A stretch of DNA of 64,000 nucleotides from Cladorhizidae sp. MBARI D1340-BT2 (lineage: Eukaryota; Porifera; Demospongiae; Poecilosclerida; Cladorhizidae): contig JAQNBH010000003.1 in NCBI GenBank assembly GCA_028752905.1, forward strand, positions 35,616,697-35,680,696, written 5' to 3'. The notes below the pieces were generated by a model. That model did not search any database. It saw only the letters and a program-made list of their open reading frames with translations, and was not told the origin of the DNA. The position numbers and the translations under genes were made by a program. Below are positions 26,301 through 39,400 of the stretch, piece by piece; positions within the stretch are counted from its first letter, which is position 1, and each line of letters begins with the position of its first letter.

Positions 26301-29300
26301 GAAAATCATGTGTGTGGACCCACTATCCTGAAAATAATGTGCGTGGATGCACTATCCTGAAAATCATGTGTGTGCACCCACTATCCTGAAAATCATGTGC
26401 GTGGATGCACTATCCTGAAAATCATGTGCATGGATCCACTATCCTGAAAATCATGTGTGTGGACCCACTATCCTGAAAATCATGTGTGAGCACCCACTAT
26501 CCTGAAAATCATGTGCATGGGACCCACTATCCTGAAAATCATGTGTGTGGACCCACTATCCTGAAAATCATGTGATTGCACCCACTATCCTGAAAATCAT
26601 GTGTGTGGACCACTACCCTGAAAATCACGTGCGTGGACCCACTATCCTGAAAATCATGTGTGTGGACCAACTATCCTGAAAATCACGTGTGTGGATCCAA
26701 TATCCTGAAAATCACGTGTGTGGACCCAATATCCTGAAAATCACGTGTGTGGACCCAATATCCTGAAAATCACGTGTGTGGACCCAATATCCTGAAAATC
26801 ACGTGTGAGCACCCCACCCCCTATCTTTCCTACAATATTTAAAAATGGTAGACCATAATGGCAGGTGACTGCAACCTCTATTTTTGGTGATGTTGAACTT
26901 GGAGGACAATACCTTGTAGTCTATACCCCCACCGGGGGGGGGGGGGGGGGGGGGGGGGACTAATCTCCAGAGGGGGATGCATGTAAGCCCAGTGGTATGT
27001 ATCATACACGACATACAGTATATACATAGAGTACATATGTACAATACATAATACATAGTGTACATACATGTACATACATATATACAGTATATATGTACAA
27101 TACATAGTGTACATACATACAGCACATATAGATATATACAGTATATATGTACAGTACATAATACATAGTGTACATACATACAGCACATATAGATATATAC
27201 AGTATATATGTACAGTACATAATACATAGTGTACATAGATACAGCACATATAGATATATACAGTATATATGTACAGTACATAATACATAGTGTACATACA
27301 TACAGTATATACATAAGTTGTCCCTTGTAGTGTATACAGTACACAAGGTTTAGAGATGATCCACATGATGTAGAATTATGGGTCATTTGATATGTCATTA
27401 GAGTGGCACATGGATTTGAGACATGGATGCCCCAGACTCGGGTTTGTAGAGGTAAATCTAGAAACCACCCACAGTCTACAATATAATTGGTGGGAGGCTC
27501 CAATAAGCTCCACATTAGGATGGGAGAGATTACGATAAATTAACAAACTCCATATATACTGTATATATGTACATACATACATACATGTACACTGACTTCC
27601 TTGATAATGCATGTACATAAGCTCCACATTAGTATGGGAAAAATTATGATCAGTTAACAGTACTATATACTGTATATGTACATACAGAATGTGTACAATG
27701 CTTCCTTGATAATCAACATTAACATGCTCTTGGACATGCTCTAGCCTTCTTCAGGAATAATGATTATTCCAGGTGAAAGCTACCAAAAGGTCAAAGAGCA
27801 AATTGAAGTTGATATCAAGAAATTGTCAGAAACTTCATAACTAATGTGAATAAAAATTTGAATTAAAAAAAAAAAAAGGTCTGAAACTTAATCCCTCCCT
27901 AGCATAGTGTAAATGCGGAAGCGGTGCTAGTCCCGTCATGGCAGAGGGTCAGTATACTCCTCATAGGGGGGAGGGGCAAAGGACAATGCTGGGAAGAGTC
28001 TGAGAGAAGGTGTTCCCCCTCTCAGCTCCTAGAGGGCCACTTCGGTTGTAGCTGCAGCATTTTGAGTCATAATATTTTGAGTCATAATATTATGGAGCAA
28101 GTTAGTGGAGAGATCATCGCCAATGCTGCAAAAACTCGATCTTCGTCTTAAAATTGGCCCATTCTGCCGGCGTTTCTCCCCAATGACTGGCCCCCACAAA
28201 AGGTGTAGACCTCTGAGACAGGTGGATAGTTCACTCCACGCCAGACCACAACCTGGCACCACCAGTGCGTAAATGCCAGCCCAGTGCCAAGATGTGCATG
28301 TGTTCCCGAGGCTCACTCAAGCCACCAGTAGAGCCTCCAGCACCGGCTGTTAGTCTGCAGTGAATAACTCGACTCTCGTGTGCATGCAACTCGTTGGCAG
28401 GAGAGAAGCGAGTCCTCATGGAGAGATGAAGAGGAGGATTAGCATTACGCATGGCAGTGTCTCCAAGATTACATATTTATGTAAGTATCTGTTGAATACA
28501 GGCTGCATAGTCAGTAGAGGAGAGAGAACTGGCTGCACAGTCAGTAGAGGAGAGAGAACTGGCTGCACAGTCAGTAGAGGAGAGAGAACTGGCTGCACAG
28601 TCAGTAGAGGAGAGAGAACTGGCAGCACAGTCAGTAGAGGAGAAAGAACTGGCTGCACAGTCAGTAGAGGAGAGGGAACTGGCTGCACAGTCAGTAGAGG
28701 AGAGAGAACTGGCTGCACAGTCAGTAGAGGAGAGAGAACTGGCTGCACAGTCAGTAGAGGAGAGAGAACTGGCTGCATAGTCAGTAGAGGAGAGAGAACT
28801 GGCTGCACAGTCAGTAGAGGAGAGAGAACTGGCTGCACAGTCAGTAGAGGAGAGAGAACTGGCTGCATAGTCAGTAGAGGAGAGAGAACTGGCTGTACAG
28901 TCAGTAGAGGAGAGAGAACTGACTGCACAGTCAGTAGAAGAGAGAGAACTGGCTGCAAAGTCAGTAGAGGAGAGAGAACTGGCTGCACAGTCAATAGAGG
29001 AGAAAGAACTGGCTACATAGTCAGTAGAGGAGAGAGAACTGGCTGCATAGTCAGTAGAGGAGAGAGAACTGGCTGCACAGTCAGTAGAGGAGAGAGAACT
29101 GGCTGCACAGTCAGTAGAGGAGAGAGAACTGACTGCACAGTCAGTAGAAGAGAGAGAACTGACTGCAAAGTCAGTAGAAGAGAGAGAACTGGCTGCATAG
29201 TCAGTAGAGGAGAGAGAACTGGCTGCACAGTCAGTAGAGGAGAGAGAACTGGCTGCACAGTCAGTAGAGGAGAGAGAACTGGCTGCACAGTCAGTAGAAG

Positions 29301-32300
29301 AGAGAGAACTGGCTGAAAAGTCGGTAGAGGAGAGAGAACTGGCTGCACAGTCAATAGAGGAGAAAGAACTGGCTACATAGTCAGTAGAGGAGAGGGAACT
29401 GGCTGCATAGTCAGTAGAGGAAAGAGAACTGGCTGCACAGTCAGTAGAGGAGAGAGAACTGGCTGTACAGTCAGTAGAGGAGAGAGAACTGACTGCACAG
29501 TCAGTAGAGGAGAGAGAACTGGCTGGAAAGTCAGTAGAGGAGAGAGAACTGGCTGCACAGTCAATAGAGGAGAAAGAACTGGCTGCACAGTCAGTAGAGG
29601 AGAGAGAACTGGCTGCATAGTCAGTAGAGGAGAGAGAACTGGCTGCACAGTCAGTAGAGGAGAGAGAACTGGCTGCATAGTCAGTAGAGGAGAGAGAACT
29701 GGCTGCATAGTCAGTAGAGGAGAGAACTGGCTGCATAGTCAGTAGAGGAGAGAGAACTGGCTGCATAGTCAGTAGAGGAGAGAGAACTGGCTGCATAGTC
29801 AGTAGAGGAGAGAACTGGCTGCATAGTCAGTAGAGGAGAGAGAACTGGCTGCACAGTCAGTAGAGGAGAGAGAACTGACTGCATAGTCAGTAGAGGCCAG
29901 AGAACTGGTTGCACAGTCAGTAGAGGAGAGAGAACTGGCTGCATAGTCAGTAGAGGCCAGAGAACTGGCTGCATAGTCAGTAGAGGAGAGAGAACTGGCT
30001 GTATAGTCAGTAGAGGCGAGAGAACTGGCTGCATAGTCATAGTCAGTAGAGGAGAAAAGAACTGGCTGCACAGTCAGTAGAGGAGAGAGAACTGGCTGCA
30101 TAGTCAGTAGAGGAGAGAGAACTGGCTGTAGAGTCAGTAGAGGAGAGAGAACTGGCTGCACAGTCAGTAGAAGAGAGAGAACTGGCTGCATAGTCAGTAG
30201 AGGACACAGTCAGTAGAGGAGAGAGAACTGACTGTACAGTCAGTAGAAGAGAGAGAACTGGCTGGAAAGTCAGTAGAGGAGAGAGAACTGGCTGCACAGT
30301 CAGTAGAGGAGAGAGAACTGGCTGCATAGTCAGTAGAGGAGAGAGAACTGGCTGCATAGTCAGTAGAGGAGAGAACTGGCTGCACAGTCAGTAGAGGAGA
30401 GAGAACTGACTGCATAGTCAGTAGAGGCCAGAGAACTGGTTGCACAGTCAGTAGAGGAGAGAGAACTGGCTGCATAGTCAGTAGAGGCTAGAGAACTGGC
30501 TGCATAGTCAGTAGAGGAGAGAGAACTGGCTGTATAGTCAGTAGAGGCGAGAGAACTGGCTGCATAGTCAGTAGAGGAGAGAACTGGCTGCATAGTCAGT
30601 AGAGGAGAAAAGAACTGGCTGCACAGTCAGTAGAGGAGAGAGAACTGGCTGCATAGTCAGTAGAGGAGAGAGAACTGGCTGTAGAGTCAGTAGAGGAGAG
30701 AGAACTGGCTGCACAGTCAGTAGAAGAGAGAGAACTGGCTGCATAGTCAGTAGAGGACACAGTCAGTAGAGGAGAGAGAACTGACTGTACAGTCAGTAGA
30801 GGAGAGAGAACTGGCTGCATAGTCAGCAGAGGAGAGAGAACTGGCTGCATAGTCAGCAGAGGAGAGAGAACTGGCTGCACAGTCAGTAGAGGAGAGAGAA
30901 CTGGCTGCAAAGTCAGTAGAGGAGAGAGAACTGACTGCATCATACATACTGTATACCAGTAATGGAGGCGAAAGAGCAAAGAACAGGAGGAAGACCCACC
31001 ATGAACACAAAGAAAACCTGCCATGCAGAAGTCAAACACTAGCCTTGGAGACAACATGCATCACTATTCCTCCATTCAGACCTAGTACATGAATAGATCT
31101 CTATTGCTCAACATGCATATTTGCAGGAGTAATGTTTCACTCGGGCAGCATCAAGAAGCCTGCCAAGCCTTACATCTATGACAACACTGTCATTAACATC
31201 CCATGTGATGTCTTCAAGGCTTAGGGTTCTTACAATACCTTGCTGCAAGCTATGTGATGTCTTCAAGGCTTAGGGTTCTTACAATACCTTGCTGCAAGCT
31301 ATGTGATGTCTTCAAGGCTTAGGAAGGTTCTAGCTAAGCATACAATACCTTGCTGCAAGCTATGTGATGTCTTCAAGGCTTAAGGTTCTTACAATACCTT
31401 GCTGCAAGCTATGTGATGTCTTCAAGGCTTAGTAAGGCTCTTACAATACCTTGCTGAAAGCTATGTGATGTCTTCAAGGCTTAAGGTTCTTACAATACCT
31501 TGCTGTAAGCTACATGTATGTGATGTCTTCAAGGCTTAAGGTTCTTACAATACCTTGCTGCAAGCTATGTGATGTCTTCAAGGCTTAAGGTTCTTACAAT
31601 ACCTTGCTGCATGCTACAATGTATGTGATGTCTTCAAGGCTTAGGAAGGTTCTTACAATCCCTTGCTGCAAGCTATGTGATGTCTTCAAGGCTTAAGGTT
31701 CTTACAATACCTTGCTGCAAGCTATGTGATGTCTTCAAGCCTTAAGGTTCTTACAATACCTTGCTGCATGCTACAATGTATGTGATGTCTTCAAGGCTTA
31801 GGAAGGTTCTTACAATCCCTTGCTGCAAGCTATGTGATGTCTTCAAGGCTTAAGGTTCTTACAATACCTTGCTGCAAGCTATGTGATGTCTTCAAGGCTT
31901 AAGGTTCTTACAATACCTTGCTGCATGCTACAATGTATGTGATGTCTTCAAGGCTTAGGAAGGTTCTTACAATCCCTTGCTGCAAGCTATGTGATGTCTT
32001 CAAGGCTTAAGGTTCTTACAATACCTTGCTGCAAGCTATGTGATGTCTTCAAGGCTTAAGAAGGTTCTAGCTTGCCATACAATACTTTGCTGCAGTCACA
32101 ACTAACAGTACATATGTACAGTTCCACACCCTGTGTGTAGATACATGTTCAGTAGGATTGGATGCAAGACCTGTGGTGAGCTACATACAGAACCATGCCA
32201 AGCCTAACAGTGGCTAGCACATAAGCTTAAAGGGGGGAAGATGGAGTGAGGAAGTGGAGGAAGGGAGGGAAGGAGGGGAAGAAGAGGGTGGAGCAGAGGA

Positions 32301-33266
32301 ACAGGGTGAGGAAGAAGGTGACGATGAGAGGTAAGGGTGAAGGAGGATGAGGAGGATAAGTGGGGAGGGTAGAGGAAGAGAGCATAGGGTGTGTGTGGGT
32401 GTGAGTGTGATAGGTGGGGGAGGTGTGCATAGAGAAGAGTGAGAAGGATTGAGGAGAGGAGAGGTGTGTGTGCATGGCACTGTTGACTGAACAAAACTTT
32501 CTTCCTGGAGACAGCCCAGCATGTATTGTTGAGGATTGCACGTCAGCTGTTTGTCGGCATGAACCTTTGCTCCGACACCTACAAGTCGCTGTTGGAGTAG
32601 GGGAACCCGAGTGTTCCCCATATGAATCCTTGCCTCTGCATGGGCACACGAAACCAGCTCACTCGTATTCATTTTCAACCCCTTCTATTGCAGAGATCTC
32701 ATCTACAGGCCAGTATATTGCTAATGTTCTGTGAATTTCAGAGCTTAATTCTTCTTATTTCCAATCTTCTCTAAACATATTAGATGGTTGCACTAGTTTT
32801 GAGCAAAATTGCTTTCTGTAAAGCTATTTCTTCAGATACGTCCAGGACCTGACCTCACAAAGTGCACAAGGCAAGCATTATCGACATAATTATTTCTATT
32901 GATAGTCATAATTCCATTTACAAGAATAGTTACATTAGCATGCAAACATAATAAGCTTCAGTTTGGCATGTATAAGAATCAACTGGGTTGAGGTGAGCAG
33001 ACAAAAGCTACGCAGCTCTTGTGCACTACGCTCCACTGTAGCAAAACCCAGTGGCACACACTGTAGGTGCCTGCACAGCTTTCCTGGGCAGCTTACGGAA
33101 TTCCAGGATGAGAACCTTCATGACAGCAGCTGTCATCGGCAGCTATTTTTCTCGGCGCGTCAAACCGAAAGTCTAGTATACATTATGGCTATTATTTAAA
33201 ATGCTATATATAGATATATCAGTTTTAATGGCATGTCCCGTGTGCACTGCAGGAATTACAATATTA

Positions 33267-33297
<31 letters not shown>

Positions 33298-33402
33298 ACA
33301 ATGTGACTGAGTTTGTGGATATTTCTTTTTCCAGCAATCAGCCGATTACAATAAGTAGCCCAGTTATACTTTCTTTCTGGGAAAAGATAAAGATATAAGA
33401 AT

Positions 33403-33434
<32 letters not shown>

Positions 33435-36400
33435 ACACACACTCACACACACACACTCACACACACTCACACATCTCCACAGCTATTAAGGGCACGCACA
33501 GCTTATAAACTCCCCCGTACAATTATCAGCAAGAGCTCACTTCTCTGGCCAATTCATATCCTTACCTTGAAGCTGAAGACAAACTTTCCATTTCGATAAA
33601 ATCCCTAGAAGAAGACAGAAAGGGCATTCTTAAAACACGAGGAATATAATTATGTTCAATTACTTAAACACATAATGTATGTCTGCGAATAGTATTATTA
33701 AAACCAATTATTTATACACAATTTATATATTCTATGAATAGTATATACTTATTAAAACCAATTACACAATGTATATATATATATATATCTACGAATAGTA
33801 CATATATACTCAATTATTTATATGCATAATGAATATTTACAATGACCTTCTCAATAATGAACTTGAAATTTTCTCTCTTGATGTTTCGACCAGATGCTCT
33901 AGCCTTCTTCAGAGACGCTAAGACTCGTGCGAGCTTGCTATATACCGGAGCTAGCTATCTACCACGTGCTACCGGCACACGTGTCTAGTACGTGCACCAG
34001 ATGTAAAACAACAACAATAAAATAATAATAAATATATAAATAAAAATAATAATAGCATTACAATAACCTGCTCAATAATCAACTTGAAATTGATTCTCTA
34101 CAAGTTGATTATTGAGGTTATTGTAATGTTATGTCTACTGAGAGTTCATTGAGAAGAATAATCATGATAATGATAATAATAACAACAACACAACAATCAC
34201 AACAATAATAACAACAACAATAATAATAATAATAAACAAAAATAAGGATGGATTCGCAAATAAAATATAAATTATAAATAATTAATAAATTCAACAACAA
34301 TGTAAACAACAATAATAATACTCTCTCAATGAACTCTCAGTCGACATAATAACATTACAATCACCTTATCAATAATCAATTTGAAATTATGCTCTCTTGA
34401 CATTTCGACAAGATGCTCTAACCTCCATTGGTTAGTGTTGGATTAACATTTTAGTAAAACCAATTATATATATATATATACTTAGAAGGTAGTTTGCTGA
34501 TGAAGGCTACAAATAGTGCTCAATGCTGTGTTAAAGCAGAGCTATTGAATAGTAGTAATAGAAAAGTACTGGGATGGCTAGTCCTACTATAGTTTCATGC
34601 TTAGTTGGCCTAGTTATTGCGGCACTCTTCTGTGAGTTCCTCCACTATAATTACTGTAGCAAGGAGAATTGTTACTTCACGACTCATGTCCCTTAAGAGT
34701 ATGCCAGTCTTGTTGAGTCGACAAAATCGTGGGCATTCCCATTTCTTCAGAGTCATGGCTTTAGCAAATGTAAGAGTATCCATGCAACCCGACAACTGCG
34801 TAAAACCAACATCTCTCCATCAATGTGCAATTTTTACCAAACTGAAGCAAACATTGTTCTAGTGAGCAAGTGTAGGGGTTCAAGCAAGGGGACATTAGAA
34901 GTGCAGAGGTCTCAGCAAGGGGACATTAGAAGTGCAGGGGTCTAAGCAAGGGGACATTAGAAGTGCAGGGGTCTAAGCAAGGGGACATTAGAAGTGCAGG
35001 GGTCTAAGCAAGGGGACATTAGAAGTGCAGGGGTCTAAGCAAGGGGACATTAGAAGTGCAGGGGTCTAGGCAAGGGGACATTAGAAGTGCAGGGGTCTAA
35101 GCAAGGCGGCATTAGAAGTGCAGGGGTCTAAGCAAGGGGGCATTAGAAGTGCAGGGGTCTAAGCAAGGGGACATTAGAAGTGCAGGGGTCTAGGCAAGGG
35201 GACATTAGAAGTGCAGGGGTCTAAGCAAGGGGACATTAGAAGTGCAGGGGTCTAGGCAAGGGGACATTAGAAGTGCAGGGGTCTAAGTAAGGGGACATTA
35301 GAAGTGCAGGGGTCTCAGCAAGGGGACATTATAAGTGCAGAGGTCTCAGCAAGGGGACATTAGAAGTGCAGGGGTCTAAGCAAAGGGGACATTAGAAGTG
35401 CAGGGGTCTAAGCAAGGGGGCATTAGAAGTGCAGGGGTCTAAGCAAGGGGACATTAGAAGTGCAGGGGTCTAGGCAAGGGGACATTAGAAGTGCAGGGGT
35501 CTAAGCAAGGGGACATTAGAAGTGCAGGGGTCTCAGCAAGGGGACATTATAAGTGCAGAGGTCTCAGCAAGGGGACATTAGAAGTGCAGGGGTTCAAGCA
35601 AGGGGACATTAGAAGTGCAGGGGTCTAAGCAAGGGGACATTATAAGTGCAGGGGTCTCAGCAAGGGGACATTAGAAGTGCAGGGGTTCAAGCAAGGGGAC
35701 ATTAGAAGTGCAGGGGTCTAAGCAAGGGGGCATTAGAAGTGCAGGGGTCTAAGCAAGGGGACATTAGAAGTGCAGGGGTCTAGGCAAGGGGACATTAGAA
35801 GTGCAGGGGTCTAAGCAAGGGGACATTAGAAGTGCAGGGGTCTAAGCAAGGGGACATTAGAAGTGCAGGGGTCTAGGCAAGGGGACATTAGAAGTGCAGG
35901 GGTCTAAGCAAGGGGACATTAGAAGTGCAGGGGTTCAAGCATTAGAAGTGCAGGGGTTCAAGCAAGGGGACATTAGAAGTGCAGGGGTTCAAGCAAGGGG
36001 ACATTAGAAGTGCAGGGGTCTAAGCAAGGGGACATTAGAAGTGCAGGGGTCTAAGCAAGGGGGCATTAGAAGTGCAGGGGTCTAAGCAAGGGGACATTAG
36101 AAGTGCAGGGGTCTAAGCAAGGGGACATTAGAAGTGCAGGGGTTCAAGCAAGGGGACATTAGAAGTGCAGGGGTCTAAGCAAAGGGGACATTAGAAGTGC
36201 AGGGGTCTAAGCAAGGGGACATTAGAAGTGCAGGGGTCTAAGCAAGGGGGCATTAGAAGTGCAGGGGTCTAGGCAAGGGGACATTAGAAGTGCAGGGGTC
36301 TAAGCAAGGGGACATTAGAAGTGCAGGGGTCTAAGTAAGGGGACATTAGAAGTGCAGGGGTTCAAGCAAGGGGACATTAGAAGTGCAGGGGTCTAAGCAA

Positions 36401-39400
36401 GGGGACATTAGAAGTGCAGGGGTCTAGGCAAGGGGGCATTAGAAGTGCAGGGGTCTAAGCAAGGGGACATTAGAAGTGCAGGGGTCTAAGTAAGGGGACA
36501 TTAGAAGTGCAGGGGTTCAAGCAAGGGGACATTAGAAGTGCAGGGGTCTGGGCAAGGGGACATTAGAAGTGCAGGGGTCTAAGCAAGAGGACATTAGAAG
36601 TGCAGGGGTCTAAGCAAGGTGGCATTAAAAGTGCAGGGGTCTAAGCAAGGGGAGATTAGAAGTGCAGGGGTCTAAGCAAGGGGAGATTAGAAGTGCAGGG
36701 GTCTAAGCAAGAGAAGTGCAGGGGTCTAAGCAAGCGGACATTAGAAGTGCAGGGGTCTAAGCAAGGGGACATTAGAAGTGCAGGGGTCTAGGCAAGGGGA
36801 CATTAGAAGTGCAGGGGTCTAAGCAAGGGGACATTATAAGTGCAGAGGTCTCAGCAAGGGGACATTAGAAGTGCAGGGGTCTAAGCAAGGGGACATTAGA
36901 AGTGCAGGGGTCTAAGCAAGGGGACATTAGAAGTGCAGGGGTCTAGGCAAGGGGACATTAGAAGTGCAGGGGTCTAAGCAAGGCGGCATTAGAAGTGCAG
37001 GGGTCTCAGCAAGGGGACATTAGAAGTGCAGGGGTCTAAGCAAGGGGACATTAGAAGTGCAGGGGTCTAAGCAAGGGGGCATTAGAAGTGCAGGGGTCTA
37101 AGCAAGGGGGTTAGAAGTACAGGGGTCTAAGCAAGGGGACATTAGAAGTGCAGGGGTCTAAGCAAGGGGGCATTAGAAGTGCAGGGGTCTAAGCAAGGGG
37201 GCATTAGAAGTGCAGGGGTCTAAGCAAGGGGACATTAGAAGTGCAGGGGTTCAAGCAAGGGGACATTAGAAGTGCAGGGGTCTAAGCAAGGGGACATTAG
37301 AAGTGCAGGGGTCTAAGCAAGGGGACATTAGAAGTGCAGGGGTCTAAGCAAGGGGGCATTAGAAGTGCAGGGGTCTAAGCAAGGGGACATTAGAAGTGCA
37401 GGGGTCTAAGCAAGGGGGCATTAGAAGTGCAGGGGTCTAAGCAAGGGGGCATTAGAAGTGCAGGGGTCTAAGCAAGGGGACATTAGAAGTGCAGGGGTTC
37501 AAGCAAGGGGACATTAGAAGTGCAGGGGTCTAGGCAAGGGGACATTAGAAGTGCAGGGGTCTAAGCAAGGGGGCATTAGAAGTGCAGGGGTCTAGGCAAG
37601 GGGACATTAGAAGTGCAGGGGTCTAAGCAATGTGACATTAGAAGTGCAGGGGTCTAAGCAAGAGAAGTGCAGGGGTCTAAGCAAGGGGACATTAGAAGTG
37701 CAGGGGTCTAAGTAAGGGGACATTAGAAGTGCAAGGGTTCAAGCAAGGGGACATTAGAAGTGCAGGGGTCTAAGCAAGGGGACATTAGAAGTGCAGGGGT
37801 CTAGGCAAGGGGGCATTAGAAGTGCAGGGGTCTAAGCAAGGGGACATTAGAAGTGCAGGGGTCTAAGTAAGGGGACATTAGAAGTGCAGGGGTCTAAGCA
37901 AGGGGACATTAGAAGTGCAGGGGTCTAGGCAAGGGGGCATTAAAGTGCAGGGGTCTAAGCAAGGGGGCATTAGAAGTGCAGGGGTCTAAGCAAGGGGACA
38001 TTAGAAGTGCAGGGGTCTAAGCAAGGGGGCATTAGTGCAGGGGTCTAAGCAAGGGGGCATTAGAAGTGCAGGGGTCTAAGCAAGGGGACATTAGAAGTGC
38101 AGGGGTTCAAGCAAGGGGACATTAGAAGTGCAGGGGTCTAGGCAAGGGGACATTAGAAGTGCAGGGGTCTAAGCAAGGGGGCATTAGAAGTGCAGGGGTC
38201 TAGGCAAGGGGACATTAGAAGTGCAGGGGTCTAAGCAATGTGACATTAGAAGTGCAGGGGTCTAAGCAAGAGAAGTGCAGGGGTTCAAGCAAGGGGACAT
38301 TAGAAGTGCAGGGGTCTAAGCAAGGGGACATTAGAAGTGCAGGGGTCTAGGCAAGGGGGCATTAGAAGTGCAGGGGTCTAAGCAAGGGGACATTAGAAGT
38401 GCAGGGGTCTAAGTAAGGGGACATTAGAAGTGCAGGGGTTCAAGCAAGGGGACATTAGAAGTGCAGGGGTCTAAGCAAGGTGGCATTAAAAGTGCAGGGG
38501 TCTAAGCAAGGGGAGATTAGAAGTGCAGGGGTCTAAGCAAGGGGAGATTAGAAGTGCAGGGGTCTAAGCAAGAGAAGTGCAGGGGTCTAAGCAAGCGGAC
38601 ATTAGAAGTGCAGGGGTCTAAGCAAGGGGACATTAGAAGTGCAGGGGTCTCAGCAAGGGGACATTAGAAGTGCAGGGGTCTAAGCAAGGGGGTTAGAAGT
38701 GCAGGGGTCTAAGCAAGGGGACATTAGAAGTGCAGGGGTCTAAGTAAGGGGACATTAGAAGTGCAGGGGTTCAAGCAAGGGCATTAGAAGTGCAGGGGTC
38801 TAAGCAAGGGGACATTAGAAGTGCAGGGGTCTAAGTAAGGGGACATTAGAAGTGCAGGGGTCTAAGCAAGGGGACATTAGAAGTGCAGGGGTCTAAGCAA
38901 GGGGACATTAGAAGTGCAGGGGTCTAAGCAAGGGGACATTAGAAGTGCAGGGGTCCAAGCAAGGGGACATTAGAAGTGCAGGGGTCCAAGCAAGGGGACA
39001 TTAGAAGTGCAGGGGTCTAAGCAAAGGGTCATTAAAAGTGCAGGGGTCTAAGCAAAGGGTCATTAAAAGTGCAGGGGTCTAAGCAAAGGGTCATTAAAAG
39101 TGCAGGGGTCTAAGCAGGTCATTAGAAGTGCAGGGGTCTAAGCAAAGAGTCATTAGAAGTGCAGGGGTCTAAGCAAAGGGTCATTAAAAGTGCACGGGTC
39201 TAAGCAGGTCATAAGGGTGTGAGGTTGAAATGGAGGATAAGAGGGCTCTTGCTGCTGCCCCAGCTGTAAGGTTCCATCTCAAGTCATTCATGTTGGTGAA
39301 AACCACACAGTGCAGTGCCACTGGAGGAACATAGCCCAGATGCACGTGCCACACATCAGACCACCACTGACCCACACAAGTGGCTTGAGTGCTGAGAAAG

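Larger units (their letters stand above)
26813..28496. other. UBE2M intron 3, mixed spacer without a recognised gene
   Basis: It contains a ~30-bp poly-G run (about 26933-26959), a 61-bp AT-rich array (27015-27315) and a 115-bp tandem duplication (27504-27733). A decayed copy of the dispersed palindromic element lies near 27705-27840, and an A-run at 27866. From 27900 to 28480 the DNA is unique. A 95-codon minus frame (28316-28029) shows no recognisable domain. Confidence 0.55.

Noticed and set aside
28029..28316. 95-codon minus frame in intron 3
   Set aside because: Non-repetitive but without recognisable domain, splice signals or start context; not called as a gene.
28360..31057. Frames of up to 439 codons in the 30-bp array
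   Set aside because: Open on both strands for the same arithmetic reason and broken wherever 28-bp units occur.
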